64,000 bases of DNA, from NCBI GenBank assembly GCA_001247695.2, contig LGRX02025955.1:1-64000 (forward strand), written 5' to 3'. This document shows, one piece after another, positions 32,856-44,506 of this stretch (the stretch's first letter is position 1; the number at the start of each line of letters is the position of its first letter). The notes beneath the pieces were generated by a model. The model did no database searches. It worked only from the letters and a program-made list of their open reading frames with translations, and had not been told where the DNA came from. The stretch comes from Cymbomonas tetramitiformis (taxonomy: Eukaryota > Chlorophyta > Pyramimonadophyceae > Pyramimonadales > Pyramimonadaceae). Both the position numbers and the translations under genes were made by a program.

Positions 32856-33917
32856 TCACCTGCGACTGCGGCCAGTTTCCTCCCGTCGGGAGGTCACCTG
32901 CCGCAAAACGAACACCGGAACGCCTCCCCCGTTGCCGATCTTGTTCTTGTCCGCCCGCGGGGTAAAACCCCGCCCGTTGACCTTGTCCGTGGGGACCTTT
33001 AGCTGCCGCTTCACGTCGAGGATGATGGCCGCGAGGTCGGACAGCTGCGAGGTGTCGCCGTCAGTGGCCACGGCTGCCGCGGACAAGGTGAACGAGGCAG
33101 TGTGCGTACCGGCTGCCACGTGTCGGGCGTAGCACTCGAGGACCCATTGCTGGATGGTGAGGAGGTCCACGGCCGCCCGCTGCTGGTGTGTGAAGAGTCG
33201 TGACACCACCGGCGCGTAGAATCCCGGGTCCAGCGCCGCGAGGAACAGCTCCTTCACCTCGTCATCGTCGAGAGTGTTGCGCCTCTTGGCGGACCGTAAG
33301 GCCGCGTTGAAGTCCGTGATGGACTCGGACGGGTCGGTGTGGGCCTTCAAGCGGACGCCAAGGAGGTCCGATGTCCCCTGGAAGGGTGCACCGGAGTCCA
33401 GCAGACGCCGTGCGAGCTCCAGCAGGGCTCGCTTGCCGTCCAGAGGGTGCAAGGCCGCAGACGCCTCGAGCCAGTCACCCGCTGGAGAGGCGGGACATAC
33501 GATGAGCTCGAGCGTTGAAAAAAGAAGTTTGTTGGCCTCGGGGCGGACGGCCAACGCGGAGTCCTCCAAGTCGAACATCGGCGCAAACAAAGGACCCTGC
33601 GCCTCGAAAGCCTCCTGGATAGCAGGCACTAGCTTGGAGAGAAGCACCTGCGCGTTGGACTCCGTTCCCGTGAATCGCTCATGCTTCTCACGGAAACATT
33701 TTCGGATCACGTGCTTCGCCACGCTCTCGTCGAAGCGCTCACGGGTGAGAGTGCGAACACCCGCCAAGAAAACAGCTTGAGCGGAGTTCGCAGCCGGAAC
33801 ACCAGTAGTTGCCGGCGTAGCCGGCGTGACGGAATTGCGGGCAGCAGCGGAGTCGAAAATCGTAGCTAAAGAGCGTCGGCGAGACGCCATACTTGAGGTC
33901 AATCTAGTCGCAACCAT
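32856..33917 (-). CDS. Retrotransposon Gag, array copy 5
   Basis: Intact 353-residue gag frame from ATG 33917, with a private Asp-to-Gly change (EAQGPLF). The second frame (32551-32859) is truncated at the unit junction. The LTR at 34309-34489 is upstream. Confidence 0.65.
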   Translation of the reverse strand: MVATRLTSSMASRRRSLATIFDSAAARNSVTPATPATTGVPAANSAQAVFLAGVRTLTRERFDESVAKHVIRKCFREKHERFTGTESNAQVLLSKLVPAIQEAFEAQGPLFAPMFDLEDSALAVRPEANKLLFSTLELIVCPASPAGDWLEASAALHPLDGKRALLELARRLLDSGAPFQGTSDLLGVRLKAHTDPSESITDFNAALRSAKRRNTLDDDEVKELFLAALDPGFYAPVVSRLFTHQQRAAVDLLTIQQWVLECYARHVAAGTHTASFTLSAAAVATDGDTSQLSDLAAIILDVKRQLKVPTDKVNGRGFTPRADKNKIGNGGGVPVFVLRQVTSRREETGRSRR

Positions 33918-35258
33918 GGTGAAAGAGACTGTAGAGACGAAGTGAGGGTAAATGGGACGAGGTGCGGAAGGAGCGGCGGCCAAAAGTCGTAATGCGGTTG
34001 TCGAGGAAAGCAAGGGAAAGCCGTGGCGTAAAAATCTCCCCACGTGCATGTGGATGCAGAGTGACGCGGCCAAGGAAAGTGGTGTCGGATCCGACCAAAA
34101 TTTCCAACGTCAACCAACGCGAAGCGAGGAAAATGAAGTCCGCCTCGTGCACAAGCCTCCCGCAAATCCAATCAACCAGGCATCAGCTAGGCCATACCGC
34201 TCCGCCGCGCCTCTAGTGGAGCCCCTCACTCCATCTCAAGCGTCGCTGTTTAGCCAGACATGGCTAAAATTCGCGGTGTCTAAATAAAGAGTGCGTGGGG
34301 CCAAACCTGTTGGATATACCCCTAGGACTCGGGATATATTCACTCAGTGAAGGTTTTCTCAGAATGTATTAAAGCTGATAAGTTAACCCGATATAACGGG
34401 CATAAACAGTTAGGGCTCGGGTTCGGGTGACAGTCATACACACTACTATAGGAAGAGTCACAAAGCAAGCGGTGTGACTGTTCCAGCACTTTTGTCACCT
34501 GGCAGCAGAACACCCCTGCACTTTCCACAAAGTCCTCCACTCGATAAACCGAGTTTGGTGGGCATTGAAGGGTTGAGGGACCTCGCCCAACTCCCCAATA
34601 TGGACACTAATACTTCATAAATATCCAATAGTTGACTACCGTGGTAGTTATGGATGTTTCCGCCCTCATACTGATCCCATACTGCTAAAAACGAATTCGC
34701 CCTTACGGTGTTAAACCCTTTGCCTTTCCCTTTCCCTTCATTAACAGACGTATAGTGTCTCTCTGGACGTAAAGTGTCTCACTGGTAACACGAGTGTGTG
34801 TCAAGCGCTATCATACACACGTAATGTGTCTCAGTATGACAGATTTTACGGGGAAACGAATGGCGGCCGAATTTACCGCGGCATTAAAAATGCTGGAAAT
34901 GCCCGATTAAATCGCGGAGCTCTGTAATTCTGAAAACCGACGAGCAGGTCAGATTCAGGATCGCGAGCTGTCGCGACCGTCGAGCGCTTAGGACGGGATG
35001 CTTAGGACGGGCGCACGGGTGCGTTATTTATTTTATTTTCTCATCTTTGATCTTAACCTGAAAGTGCTTCTTTCTAGTCGGACTAGGACGAAAAGTAGGG
35101 GAAAGTCCGTGCGATTATATAATTAATAATGTATAGACCATTTTGTGACTTGATATTTCTAATGTCGTCTGAATGGCTCTACTGTTCTGTAGGCTGATAG
35201 ACATAGCTAGGGCTCTGAGATAGGTCGATGCTCTATCATAACAAAAGATAAGGCGCTG

Positions 35259-37244
35259 GATCTTAAGTCTACCCCCTTAGACCAACTCGGGCATCCTAGC
35301 TTGAAGAGGATGCTAGGAACGGGGTTCGAACCCACAACCAACCTATGATCGAGTTTTCGATTCGCGAATCCATCCTGACGTATTGTGGCTCACGACGAAA
35401 AGCGAACGCGACCCCCGACTGACTGCATATGGCATCCTGTCGGAACAGTATCGCGATACCTACGGGAAACCGGTCAGGAATACGTCGAGACCCAAAAAAT
35501 CCGACGTGGCTGCAGATGTGGCACGCATTAACCCTCCGATTGAAACCTATGCGACGGTCGACTTTGCTTTAGGAAATGTTAGATGTTAAGTACGAGACCC
35601 CCCCGGATTATATATTCCTCTTTCGTGGATATAACTGGCGATAAGAGCCTGGAGGTATCGAATGTTGAAAGCCGTTGTCGATGTGGCGCAATACAATTCA
35701 TAACTTGGATACATTACGTGAGACATTCGTCGGGAGAAATTCGGAATTGTGAACTTATTCATCTAAACCGTTCGCTGAAAATATAGTAATATCTCTACTT
35801 AATCGTGCGTGCCCGCGAAAAAGATGGTATGTCAAAGACGGCGGATTACACCGACCTGTGCGTGATACGGTAGTGTGGCATCGTAGAAAAGATTTCGTTT
35901 TACTTTTCACAGATTCACCTCTCGCGTCTGTCGACAGCCGAGCGACATGGACGATGGAGTTCTCCAGTGTCGTCTTGTACAGAATCGTGTCCGTTTTTGC
36001 AATTCCTGTCGCTTTTTGCAGTTCTTTAACAATATTTTACGTTAAGTCTAATTTGTTAAATATGCAGTTTTAGCTAAAGACGGAAGGCTTTCTCTCCCGC
36101 AGTGTGCCCCTGTCCAGCGAAGTAAAGATCTCCAGGATTGTATCATAATCTGAGCAATATTTTGCTTCAAAATATTATCACATATTCCTACTTAGTATGC
36201 GGGTACCCGTTTCGCAAAGAATGATGACCCATAGCGCAACTATTGCGGGTTTCAAAATCCTGAAATTCCGCCCGCTTCCGCCAAATGAACGCGTCAGCCC
36301 ACAGCGAGATGTGTGGTTGACCGTTCAGTCTGTGCAATTTACTTAGTGAAGACAGCACATATGAAATACTATTTTCGCTAACGCTTCCCTCATCCGATGC
36401 GCAGGCTCGCTTGCAAGCGAGCGCGCGAATGATGGAAGAAACCCTAGCGGAAACGTGGACGCGGTTGACATCCGCGTGTCCGCTAGAGGTGAAATTGCAC
36501 TGCCAGACGCTCAGTGTGTGTTTATTATGCTTATATGATATGCGTGATATGTTCATGTCGTGCGGTATGCGTCCCTGCTGGGCGTGAGTCGAGATGGCTG
36601 GCTCGAATCACGTCCATTACCCCCCCTCATAAGAACCGTACAGCATCCGAAATTCTGGACGGATCTTGCTCGCGCAAAAGATATGTTGTTCCTAACACTT
36701 ATTATAATGCATATGGAAAGTTATGTTGTGTTCGATATACGTTAGTATGCGGAAATCAACAGCCGCTGTGCAGTGACTTACGGGTCGAGGTCCCACCGGT
36801 ACTCTGAGTGCAAGTCATGTTTTTTTTTGTTTTCAATATCTGTTTTGGGTTGGACATGTGACGTGAGGTCAGACACGTCATCATATTCGGAAATCAAAAG
36901 TGACAATATAATTCTGGTATCGACTGATGACGCGGACTTTGCATCGCGGACATTTCATTGGTTTCAACTAATTTATAAAGCGTTTATTGGTTCAGTAGTA
37001 ATGATTTTTGATGACTCGGCATATTTCCCGAGACGCATTTCGAGACGTATCGCGATACCAACGGGGTCCTGACGTGATCCGTTCGTAAAGGCGTTTCCGA
37101 AACTGTCGCATCCCATTCGAGAGAGATTCGCGGACCAGGTCTCGATTCGCATCGTGACACCTTGCACGTGACATCACGACGTGACGCGATATTAAATTCG
37201 ATCATAGGTTGGTTGTGCCCGTGCGCACATGTGTACAGTAGATC
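35259..37244 (-). pseudogene. Permuted tRNA-Leu(UAA), copy 5, split by a TIR element
   Basis: Same disruption as copy 3: 5' half 35259-35300, 3' end from 35311, interrupted after 35332 and resuming at 37218. The identical insertion point shows that it was duplicated with the array rather than inserted twice. Confidence 0.8.
35333..37217. mobile_element. 1.88-kb non-autonomous TIR element in tRNA-Leu, copy 2
   Basis: Nearly identical to 26667-28549, with the same 20-bp inverted ends. Differences include a 2-bp insertion near 36102 (CAGTGTGCCCC against CAGTGCCCC) and a T-to-C change near 36000. Confidence 0.8.
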
Positions 37245-37262
37245 GCATATCCAACGTTATCA

Positions 37263-37336
37263 TAGTCCCACACGGGCTCGAACCGCGGACCTTGGCGTTA
37301 TTAGCACCACGCTCTAACCAACTGAGCTATAAGACC
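37263..37336 (-). tRNA. tRNA-Ile(AAU), copy 5
   Basis: Same sequence as copy 1; the adjacent permuted tRNA-Leu is split. A private 13-bp insertion lies about 390 bp upstream (near 37725-37737). Confidence 0.8.
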
Positions 37337-38145
37337 ATGTTGATGACGAGTTGCACAACTACAATTGTATATATACAAACATTTTAACAGCATCAGGGGT
37401 CGCCTGCGCCTTTTTCCTGACTCCTCCATCACCACGCGCGCACACAGGCGCACACCGTGACGCATGCGATGCAATGATAACATCAAACATGACACGCACA
37501 TACCCGATCACATTCGCATCCCCATCCGCACAAGACAATACCGAGAAAATGTGTGCACGGTCTCCGCAGAGTCAGCATAATCTAACGATCAGTAATTGTG
37601 CATAACCATAATGCCCGCAGCATCAGCACAATGTCGATCATCAGATTCTGCTGACTCTGCGGAGACCATGTTCAACGAACACTGCCCGGTAATATATATC
37701 ATGCATACGCATACTCGATACTGTCTGTCGAAACTGTGGAACATCAATATCGAATATGGCATCACTGTTCACTCTCGCTCATCGTCATGTCTCATCACTC
37801 GACTGCACTTTGTAACATGCGATGGAACACGCACGCACGGCTAGTCTCTGTCGTGTGTGCATGTGTGGGCTATCTCCATCATATGAAAAGCAAGGAGACC
37901 CCGTTTGACAGATCGAATGAGTGAAACTTGCCTGTCGAAGGGCGTGGCGGGGGATTGATCACTCCCTCTGACAATATAGCTGATATCATCACCGAGGGAG
38001 AAGCTGTGGAAGCTTCCCCCAGCGCCGTGTTTGCCGCCGTTCGGGCAGTCGCGGTGCCAGTGGCGGGCCTCGTCCTTCTTGCACGTTGAATTTTGGCAGA
38101 ACGGAATGAAGTCGCCGCTGCCTTTGTGAAAGGCAACGCGCTTCC

Positions 38146-39207
38146 TCACCTGCGACTGCGGCCAGTTTCCTCCCGTCGGGAGGTCACCTGCCGCAAAACG
38201 AACACCGGAACGCCTCCCCCGTTGCCGATCTTGTTCTTGTCCGCCCGCGGGGTAAAACCCCGCCCGTTGACCTTGTCCGTGGGGACCTTTAGTTGCCGCT
38301 TCACGTCGAGGATGATGGCCGCGAGGTCGGACAGCTGCGAGGTGTCGCCGTCAGTGGCCACGGCTGCCGCGGACAAGGTGAACGAGGCAGTGTGCGTACC
38401 GGCTGCCACGTGTCGGGCGTAGCACTCGAGGACCCATTGCTGGATGGTGAGGAGGTCCACGGCCGCCCGCTGCTGGTGTGTGAAGAGTCGTGACACCACC
38501 GGCGCGTAGAATCCCGGGTCCAGCGCCGCGAGGAACAGCTCCTTCACCTCGTCATCGTCGAGAGTGTTGCGCCTCTTGGCGGACCGTAAGGCCGCGTTGA
38601 AGTCCGTGATGGACTCGGACGGGTCGGTGTGGGCCTTCAAGCGGACGCCAAGGAGGTCCGATGTCCCCTGGAAGGGTGCACCGGAGTCCAGCAGACGCCG
38701 TGCGAGCTCCAGCAGGGCTCGCTTGCCGTCCAGAGGGTGCAAGGCCGCAGACGCCTCGAGCCAGTCACCCGTTGGAGAGGCGGGACATACGATGAGCTCG
38801 AGCGTTGAAAAAAGAAGTTTGTTGGCCTCGGGACGGACGGCCAACGCGGAGTCCTCCAAGTCGAACATCGGCGCAAACAGAGGATCCTGCGCCTCGAAAG
38901 CCTCCTGGATAGCAGGCACCAGCTTGGAGAGAAGCACCTGCGCGTTGGACTCCGTCCCCGTGAATCGCTCATGCTTCTCACGGAAACATTTTCGGATCAC
39001 GTGCTTCGCCACGCTCTCGTCGAAGCGCTCACGGGTGAGAGTGCGAACACCCGCCAAGAAAACAGCCTGAGCGGAGTTCGCAGCCGGAACACCAGTAGTT
39101 GCCGGCGTAGCCGGCGTGACGGAATTACGGGCAGCAGCGGAGTCAAAAATCGTAGCTAAAGAGCGTCGGCGAGACGCCATACTTGAGGTCAATCTAGTCG
39201 CAACCAT
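38146..39207 (-). CDS. Retrotransposon Gag, array copy 6 (second parental type)
   Basis: Intact 353-residue gag frame from ATG 39207. It shares AIQEAF and ASAALHP with copies 2-5 but has its own changes (SPTGDW, YPRFVS) and a clearly diverged leader (39210-39460) and LTR (39597-39778). It appears to be the remnant of a second, independent insertion whose 3' part is missing at the unit junction (37992). Confidence 0.65.
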   Translation of the reverse strand: MVATRLTSSMASRRRSLATIFDSAAARNSVTPATPATTGVPAANSAQAVFLAGVRTLTRERFDESVAKHVIRKCFREKHERFTGTESNAQVLLSKLVPAIQEAFEAQDPLFAPMFDLEDSALAVRPEANKLLFSTLELIVCPASPTGDWLEASAALHPLDGKRALLELARRLLDSGAPFQGTSDLLGVRLKAHTDPSESITDFNAALRSAKRRNTLDDDEVKELFLAALDPGFYAPVVSRLFTHQQRAAVDLLTIQQWVLECYARHVAAGTHTASFTLSAAAVATDGDTSQLSDLAAIILDVKRQLKVPTDKVNGRGFTPRADKNKIGNGGGVPVFVLRQVTSRREETGRSRR

Positions 39208-39778
39208 GGTGAAAGAGACTGTAGAGACGAAGCGAGGGTAAATCGGACGAGGTGCGGAAGGGGCGGCGGCCAAAAGTCGTAATGCGGTTGTCGAGGAAGA
39301 CACGGAAAAGCTGCGGCGCAAAGATCTCCCCACGTGCATGTGGATGCAGAGTGACGCGGCCAAGGAAAGTGGTGTCGGATCCGACCAAAATTTCCAACGT
39401 CAACCAACGCGAAGCGAGGAAAATGAGTCCGCCTCGTGCACAAGCCTCCCGCAAATCCAATCAACCAGGCATTAGCTAGGCCATACCGCTCCGCCGCGCC
39501 TCTAGTGGAGCCCCTCACTCCATCTCAAGCGTCGTTGTTTAGCCAGACATGGCTAAAATTCGCAGTGTCTAAATAAAGAGTGCGTGGGGCCAAACCTGTT
39601 GGATATACCCCTAGGACTCGGGATATATTCACTCAGTGATAGGTTTTCTCAGAATGTAATAAAGTTGATAAGTTAACCCGATATAACGGGCATAAACAGT
39701 TAGGGTTCGGGTTCGGGTGACAGTCATACACACTACTATAGGAAGAGTCACAAAGCAAGCGGTGTGACTGTTCCAGCA

Positions 39779-40632
39779 GGTTGTCCCTTTCCCTTTGTCC
39801 CCGTCTCTAGTGCGATAGAAGACACCGCCAATGTTCACCTTGTTGTACTTGGAACACATGGGTTCGGGGCCCATCATGAGCGACTTCTCGTAAGCCGTGT
39901 ATTGACGACCAAGCCATCCTGCAGGGTCCTCTTATGGACCGAACGCGATCGCGGGCACGCCACCCACCTCTGGTCGGTTCCGAAGTGCTTGTTTAGAGCG
40001 CGCGGCATTCTCCTTGTGATGACACCATATTCTTAGTATACTTACAATATATGATAAACATACAGAAACAAGTTGACAACATGTTGTAGGTATACTACAA
40101 ATAGTACATGCGTGCGAGCTTGCAGGTTGCACCTCCGTCGGAACAGGTCGTACTCAGCATGATGTTGAAAAAGCTTTCGGTAAGCGGGAATACTCGCTCG
40201 CATCCAGCGGGTGAGTTGGTCAATCTCCAAGGACGTTAGCTCTAATGGCTTCCCCTTCTCCCCGAAGGTAGTGACCACGATGCCGGGAGCGGGGCCCGCC
40301 ATCAAAGCCCGCGGGACACGGCCGGCAGTAGCTCTTTCTCGGTTCAAAAGCATGGTGAGGATACCTCGTAGGGAGCGCAAGGTTTTCAACCTTAGATAGC
40401 CGTTCATGATGCTTGCCACGGGGTACGCATTATTCTTCACCCACCTAGCTAGCTTGCCATTCATGGACTCGAAGGCATACATCCACCATTCACGCACAGG
40501 TCCGAATCGCAGGAGCAGATCGGCCCAGTGCCAGATTGTATGGGTGTTGATTGCAAGCCGTTGTTGTAATTTCCAAAAATCGCCCCAAAATCGTAAAAAA
40601 TGGCGCCTGCGGCGCCTTGATTTCGGTTTCAC
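39779..40632 (-). pseudogene. CACTA transposase fragment (DUF4218-like) cut by an LTR
   Basis: The frame at 40042-40632 contains FGPVREWWMYAFESMNGKLA and PVASIMNGYL. This matches the DUF4218-like block of the CACTA gene at 6887-7274 (GPARELWMFCFEDYFGRMKR, SPVASIMK), but it is clearly diverged and on the other strand. A further short piece (VNIGGVFYRTRDGDKGKG, about 39785-39860) fits the part that follows in CACTA proteins and ends at the LTR edge at 39778. The Tnp2 core is absent, so this is a remnant. Confidence 0.7.
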
Positions 40633-40844
40633 ATCTGCGCGCGATTGACAATACGGGCCGGACCAGTATCGTCGGATCTGACGGAAGCCCCCCGTCGCCT
40701 GAAAAATGCATGATAAATAATATTGCTACGTACCATACACTACAGCCGAACAGCGAGGGGGCACGTTGACGCAAATACTTACCTATGAAAGGCCGAGGTG
40801 GTGGAAGACTCTTGTTTCAAGCCGAGCGAGCCGAGCGACGCGAA

Positions 40845-40985
40845 TGATGACCAAGACGAGAGAGAGCCAGAGAGGCAGAGAGCCAGAGCCAGAGTCCAAA
40901 GTCCAGAGGTCCATAGCCCAAAGTCCAAAGTCCAGAGTCCAGAGGCCAGAGTCCAGATGCAATCCAGAGAGCAGAGTGGGATGAG
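40845..40985. repeat. Low-complexity CCAGAGTCCAAAG repeat
   Basis: Degenerate tandem 7-14-bp words (CCAGAG, TCCAAAG). Frames in every phase here are artefacts of the repeat. Confidence 0.7.
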
Positions 40986-40999
40986 AGCCAAGATGTTCG

Positions 41000-41741
41000 A
41001 AATTTGAACAAGATTCTAGATTGGCGGGGCAGGGATCGTGTGTCACACGACACGACGACTGGTCACATTGACACTTACAAGTAGCGACTAAATCTTGTAA
41101 TTCGACATCGCTCGACTAACTCAAAATAAATAATTAGCCCCGACTAAATTAAAAATAATTCAGCCTCCGACTAATAATTTCGCCTTTGGCTTGTATGGGT
41201 ATGCATAGGTAAGTTAAACATTACCCCTGATTTACCACACCGCACTTACCCCGTGAACTAAACTGCATGGGTAAGTACGGAAAAGCAAGTTGAAGCACTC
41301 GGCATGGTCTGTGAGTAATCATAGCTTGCATTATGGTTTGCATATGAGTTCTAAGTGCCCAACATCAAGATGCTGAACGAATGATAGGTTCTAATGAGCC
41401 GAACACATACCGAGTCAGCGCCCTTCATGTTTTGGGCCCATTTACGCATATCAGTTATACTTTGGTGCTATGTGCTCATATCAAGCTGCATCTCGTACCG
41501 AGTTCTTTTTACGCAATGCCCCTAAGGTTATGGAAATCATATTTTACCTCGCTGCTTGATAATCATAGGTGCAGCAGGGATCTATTACAATACAATATAT
41601 CCAGTTGTTTATCCGATGCACAAAATACAAATAGAACATGCATATCGATGACCATTCATCAACACAATGTCCAGACTCGACTAAAAAGAAAAACAGGATG
41701 ATCCACGGATAGTTTCACCGCAACAACGAGGATGCGCGCGC
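41000..41741. other. AT-rich spacer with no recognised gene
   Basis: Downstream of the kinase-RING stop codon. A 106-codon plus-strand frame (41381-41701) has no recognisable features. Probably 3' flank. Confidence 0.5.
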
Positions 41742-44506
41742 TCATGCAATGAACACTCGGTGGCATTGCCTAATATCTCCGCGGCAAACGGGACATTTCC
41801 GATACTGCTGCCCCATCCCCATGATCCCGTCTAGGCATGCGCTGCACAGGCACGCGTGCCCACAGTCCATTACCACCCGGTCAATCTCCCTATCCAAGCA
41901 CACCTTGCAGGCCCGCAACTGCTCCACCTCGCGCCTCATGTCCTCCACTCTCCGCGCCTCCATCTCCTGTGCCATCATCTCCTCCATGCGGCGCTGCCGG
42001 CTGGTTAGGTAGGTCTGGTAGTCCGTCAGAGGCAGATGGCGACACAGCTCCGCGTCCGTGTAATCGCAGCTATCACATTCATTTGGATCCTGTGCGAGAA
42101 GCAGGCGCAATCCCCTCAATCTCTCCCACGCCGCGTTTGGGCGAACCTGACCAGCGCACGCGCTCTTTCATCAACGTCGCACGGTGTTATTCTCAAAGAA
42201 CGTGCTTCAGATGATCGGCATTCTCATCGCGATATCGAGGCATGCGCGGCGTGAACATCGCCACACCGACATCACTCTCTTCTTCCGACAGAACGCCGGG
42301 CGTGTGCTTTTCACCTGATGCTTGCACGGGCACCCGATTCGACCGTCGCGCTCCCCGCTCGCCTGCACATGCGCGGCCAGGCAACCGCTGCACACAAAGT
42401 GAGGGCCCGCCGGCAGCCGGCTCGAGCACTCCAGCCCCCCCGTCAGTTGGTGTTGGCGCCCCCCGCACGTCGACTGCTCCGCTACCACACAGCACCGTCG
42501 CGTCTCCTCACGCTGCCACGCCCACACCTCCGAGAAGTACGGGTGCTGGCAGGCCTCTACAGCGGACAGCCGGCGGTCCGGGTGCTGCGCTGTGAGCCCC
42601 TGCAGCAGGTCGCACAGGTCCGCCCCGCGCAGCTCCTCCACGGGCGCGACTTCCCGCAGCGTGACGCCGAAGGCATACATGTCGGTGGCCTTGGTGTGGC
42701 CTGTGCGCGCGACCTCCGGAGCAAGGTAGCCTGTGGATATGCGGGCACGCCGGTCAGAAGCCTCGCACATGTGAAGGACAGACCAGCCGTGGAATGGGAC
42801 GGGTAGGGACTGGTATGGTATGGGACGCGGTATGGTATGGGACTGTAGAACTGCAGATGTCCAGATGGGTTAGCTACGCTTGCGGAGAGCGCTACCGCTG
42901 GAGGGATACCGCTTGAGACCGCAGGGCGCGTGTCGTGCTGCAATGAAACTGGTGTGCAGAGTGGATGCAGCTTACTGAACGAAAACCGTACACATATCCA
43001 CCCTTTGCAATTTCCTCACGCATGCGGGCACGGCCAGGTGGCTCAGACAAACCCAACTTCGTAGCTGGTCCGAGCAGTGATGATGCCCCACCTACCTTCT
43101 GTGCCGTGAACGGCATCGCTTGACAATGCCGTATGACGAGCCGTGGTGGTGCGCGTGGCGGTGCTCATGCTGATGTCGAAGTCCAGCAGATGTGGCCGCC
43201 CGGCGCTGTCGACCAGGATGTTCGCCGGCTTGATATCGCAGTGCACCACCCGTGCGTGGTGCAGGTGGGCCACAGCCTCTAGCACGCGCAGCATCCCGCG
43301 CCGCACCACGGCCTCCTCCGGCTGCTGCGCAGCCTTCCATTGGTCCAGCTGGCCGTGCGCATACCACGGCATCTGGATGCCATAGTCTGTGGCGTTGACT
43401 CCCCTCCGGGACATGAAGATGCCAAGGATGGGCGCGATGGCCGGGTGCCGCATGCGGTGCAGCAGCGAAGCCTCCTTCCAGAACACCTTCAGCGCCTCCG
43501 CGTCACTGTCCGTGATTACAAACTGCTTCACCGCGTAATGCTGACCATCCGCATCCGTCACCTTGGCCACCTGGTGCCGCGCGCCCACCAGCGTGTGTAT
43601 TGCCATACGGACAAAGGTCTCCTCCAGGTCTTGATCCGGCCGCCACAGCGCGAGCAGCTCCGGGGGCACCGCCTGCTGCATGTGCCGCATGAGCTCCGGG
43701 AACTGCCCCTCCAGCGCGGCCATCCCACAAAAAGCGACGTGCACCCGCTCCTGTGCCACCCGCACCTCAGCCTTCGCCTCCTCCACCTTGGCCTGCCTCA
43801 CTGCGACCACTGTCTCATCCGGGGGAGACCCCTCCATCGCCTCCTCGAGGTCGAATCGGCGACGCCCCAGCTGCCGTCGCAGCTGCTTCACGCTCCGGCT
43901 TGCCTCATCCAGCCGCGTCACGGCCTCCTTGGGCTCGCCCCCGACCTGGGCAGCCCCCATCCTTTCCAGCTCCTGATGGTCCCTTCGCATCGCCGTCAGC
44001 TGACTGCTCACCTGCCGCATCACAAGTGCCTCCTGCTCCAGCTGCGCCAGCACCGCCGCCCCCGCGGCTCGCAGGGCATCCACAGGCGGCGCCTCTTGCA
44101 TCCTGTCACACTCCCAGAAGCTGCGCTCCGCATGCACCGCCGCAGTGAGGCGCTCCATGCCAGCCCCCAGGGCTGCGGCAGTGTCACTAGCCGCTGGCCG
44201 GGCCGCGGCGCCACCTGTGAAGAACAGCCTCTGCAGCTGCATGCGCAGGACTCCCACTGCTTCCTCGGTGGCATCCACCCATTGGCTGCGCTCTTGCGCC
44301 CGCTCCCACGTGGCGTACTGCGCCAATGCGCTGTCTCGAGCAGCGGCCGCGCTGGCGCGGCTCACATCATTTGTTTCCATTCCTGCGTCACCCGGCAGCG
44401 TGGGACCGTCATGCTCTAACACCTCCGCACGGTGTGACTTCTGGTGCACCAGACGCTCTGTCCGTGCAAAGTTCCAACACGCAGCGAGCAGCATGAGGCA
44501 TGCCAA
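41742..44506 (-). CDS. Protein kinase-RING finger protein (three exons)
   Basis: Proposed exons are 44506-43096, 42730-42315 and 42146-41742, 743 residues with consistent phases. The first splice (AAG|GTAGGT to CACAG|GC) restores HGTEGYLAPEV, the kinase activation-segment motif. Residues ~1-270 are alanine/glutamate-rich and probably coiled coil. The kinase domain follows: HYAVKQF lysine, HCDIKPANIL catalytic loop (Cys where Arg is usual), LLDFDIS in place of DFG, then GYLAPEV and DMYAFGV. Exon 2 ends in a Cys-rich stretch (VCSGCLAAHV, CPCKH). Exon 3 holds a helical region and a classic C3HC4 RING (CKVCLDREIDRVVMDCGH ... CPVCRGDI). A role in phosphorylation-linked ubiquitin transfer is inferred. 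The second splice (CAG|GTGAAA to TCAG|GTT) and the start codon are less certain; the N-terminus may come from upstream exons. Confidence 0.75.

Larger units (their letters stand above)
17254..39778. repeat. ~3.39-kb tandem array: five full units and one partial
   Basis: Unit junctions fall at about 17254, 20645, 24036, 29311, 32702 and 37992. The spacing is 3390-3391 bp, except that two units are 1.88 kb longer because of an inserted element. Each unit reads gag 3' part to 5' part, LTR, MITE and Mutator right ends, permuted tRNA-Leu, tRNA-Ile, hairpin region, then the next gag joined at CACCGAGGGAGAAGC. The first unit grows out of LTR element B. The last ends in a diverged LTR (39597-39778). 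Units are about 99% identical by eye. Confidence 0.9.

Noticed and set aside
43340..44419. 359-codon plus-strand frame opposite the kinase exon
   Set aside because: Antisense shadow; the minus frame has recognisable kinase motifs and matching splice phases.
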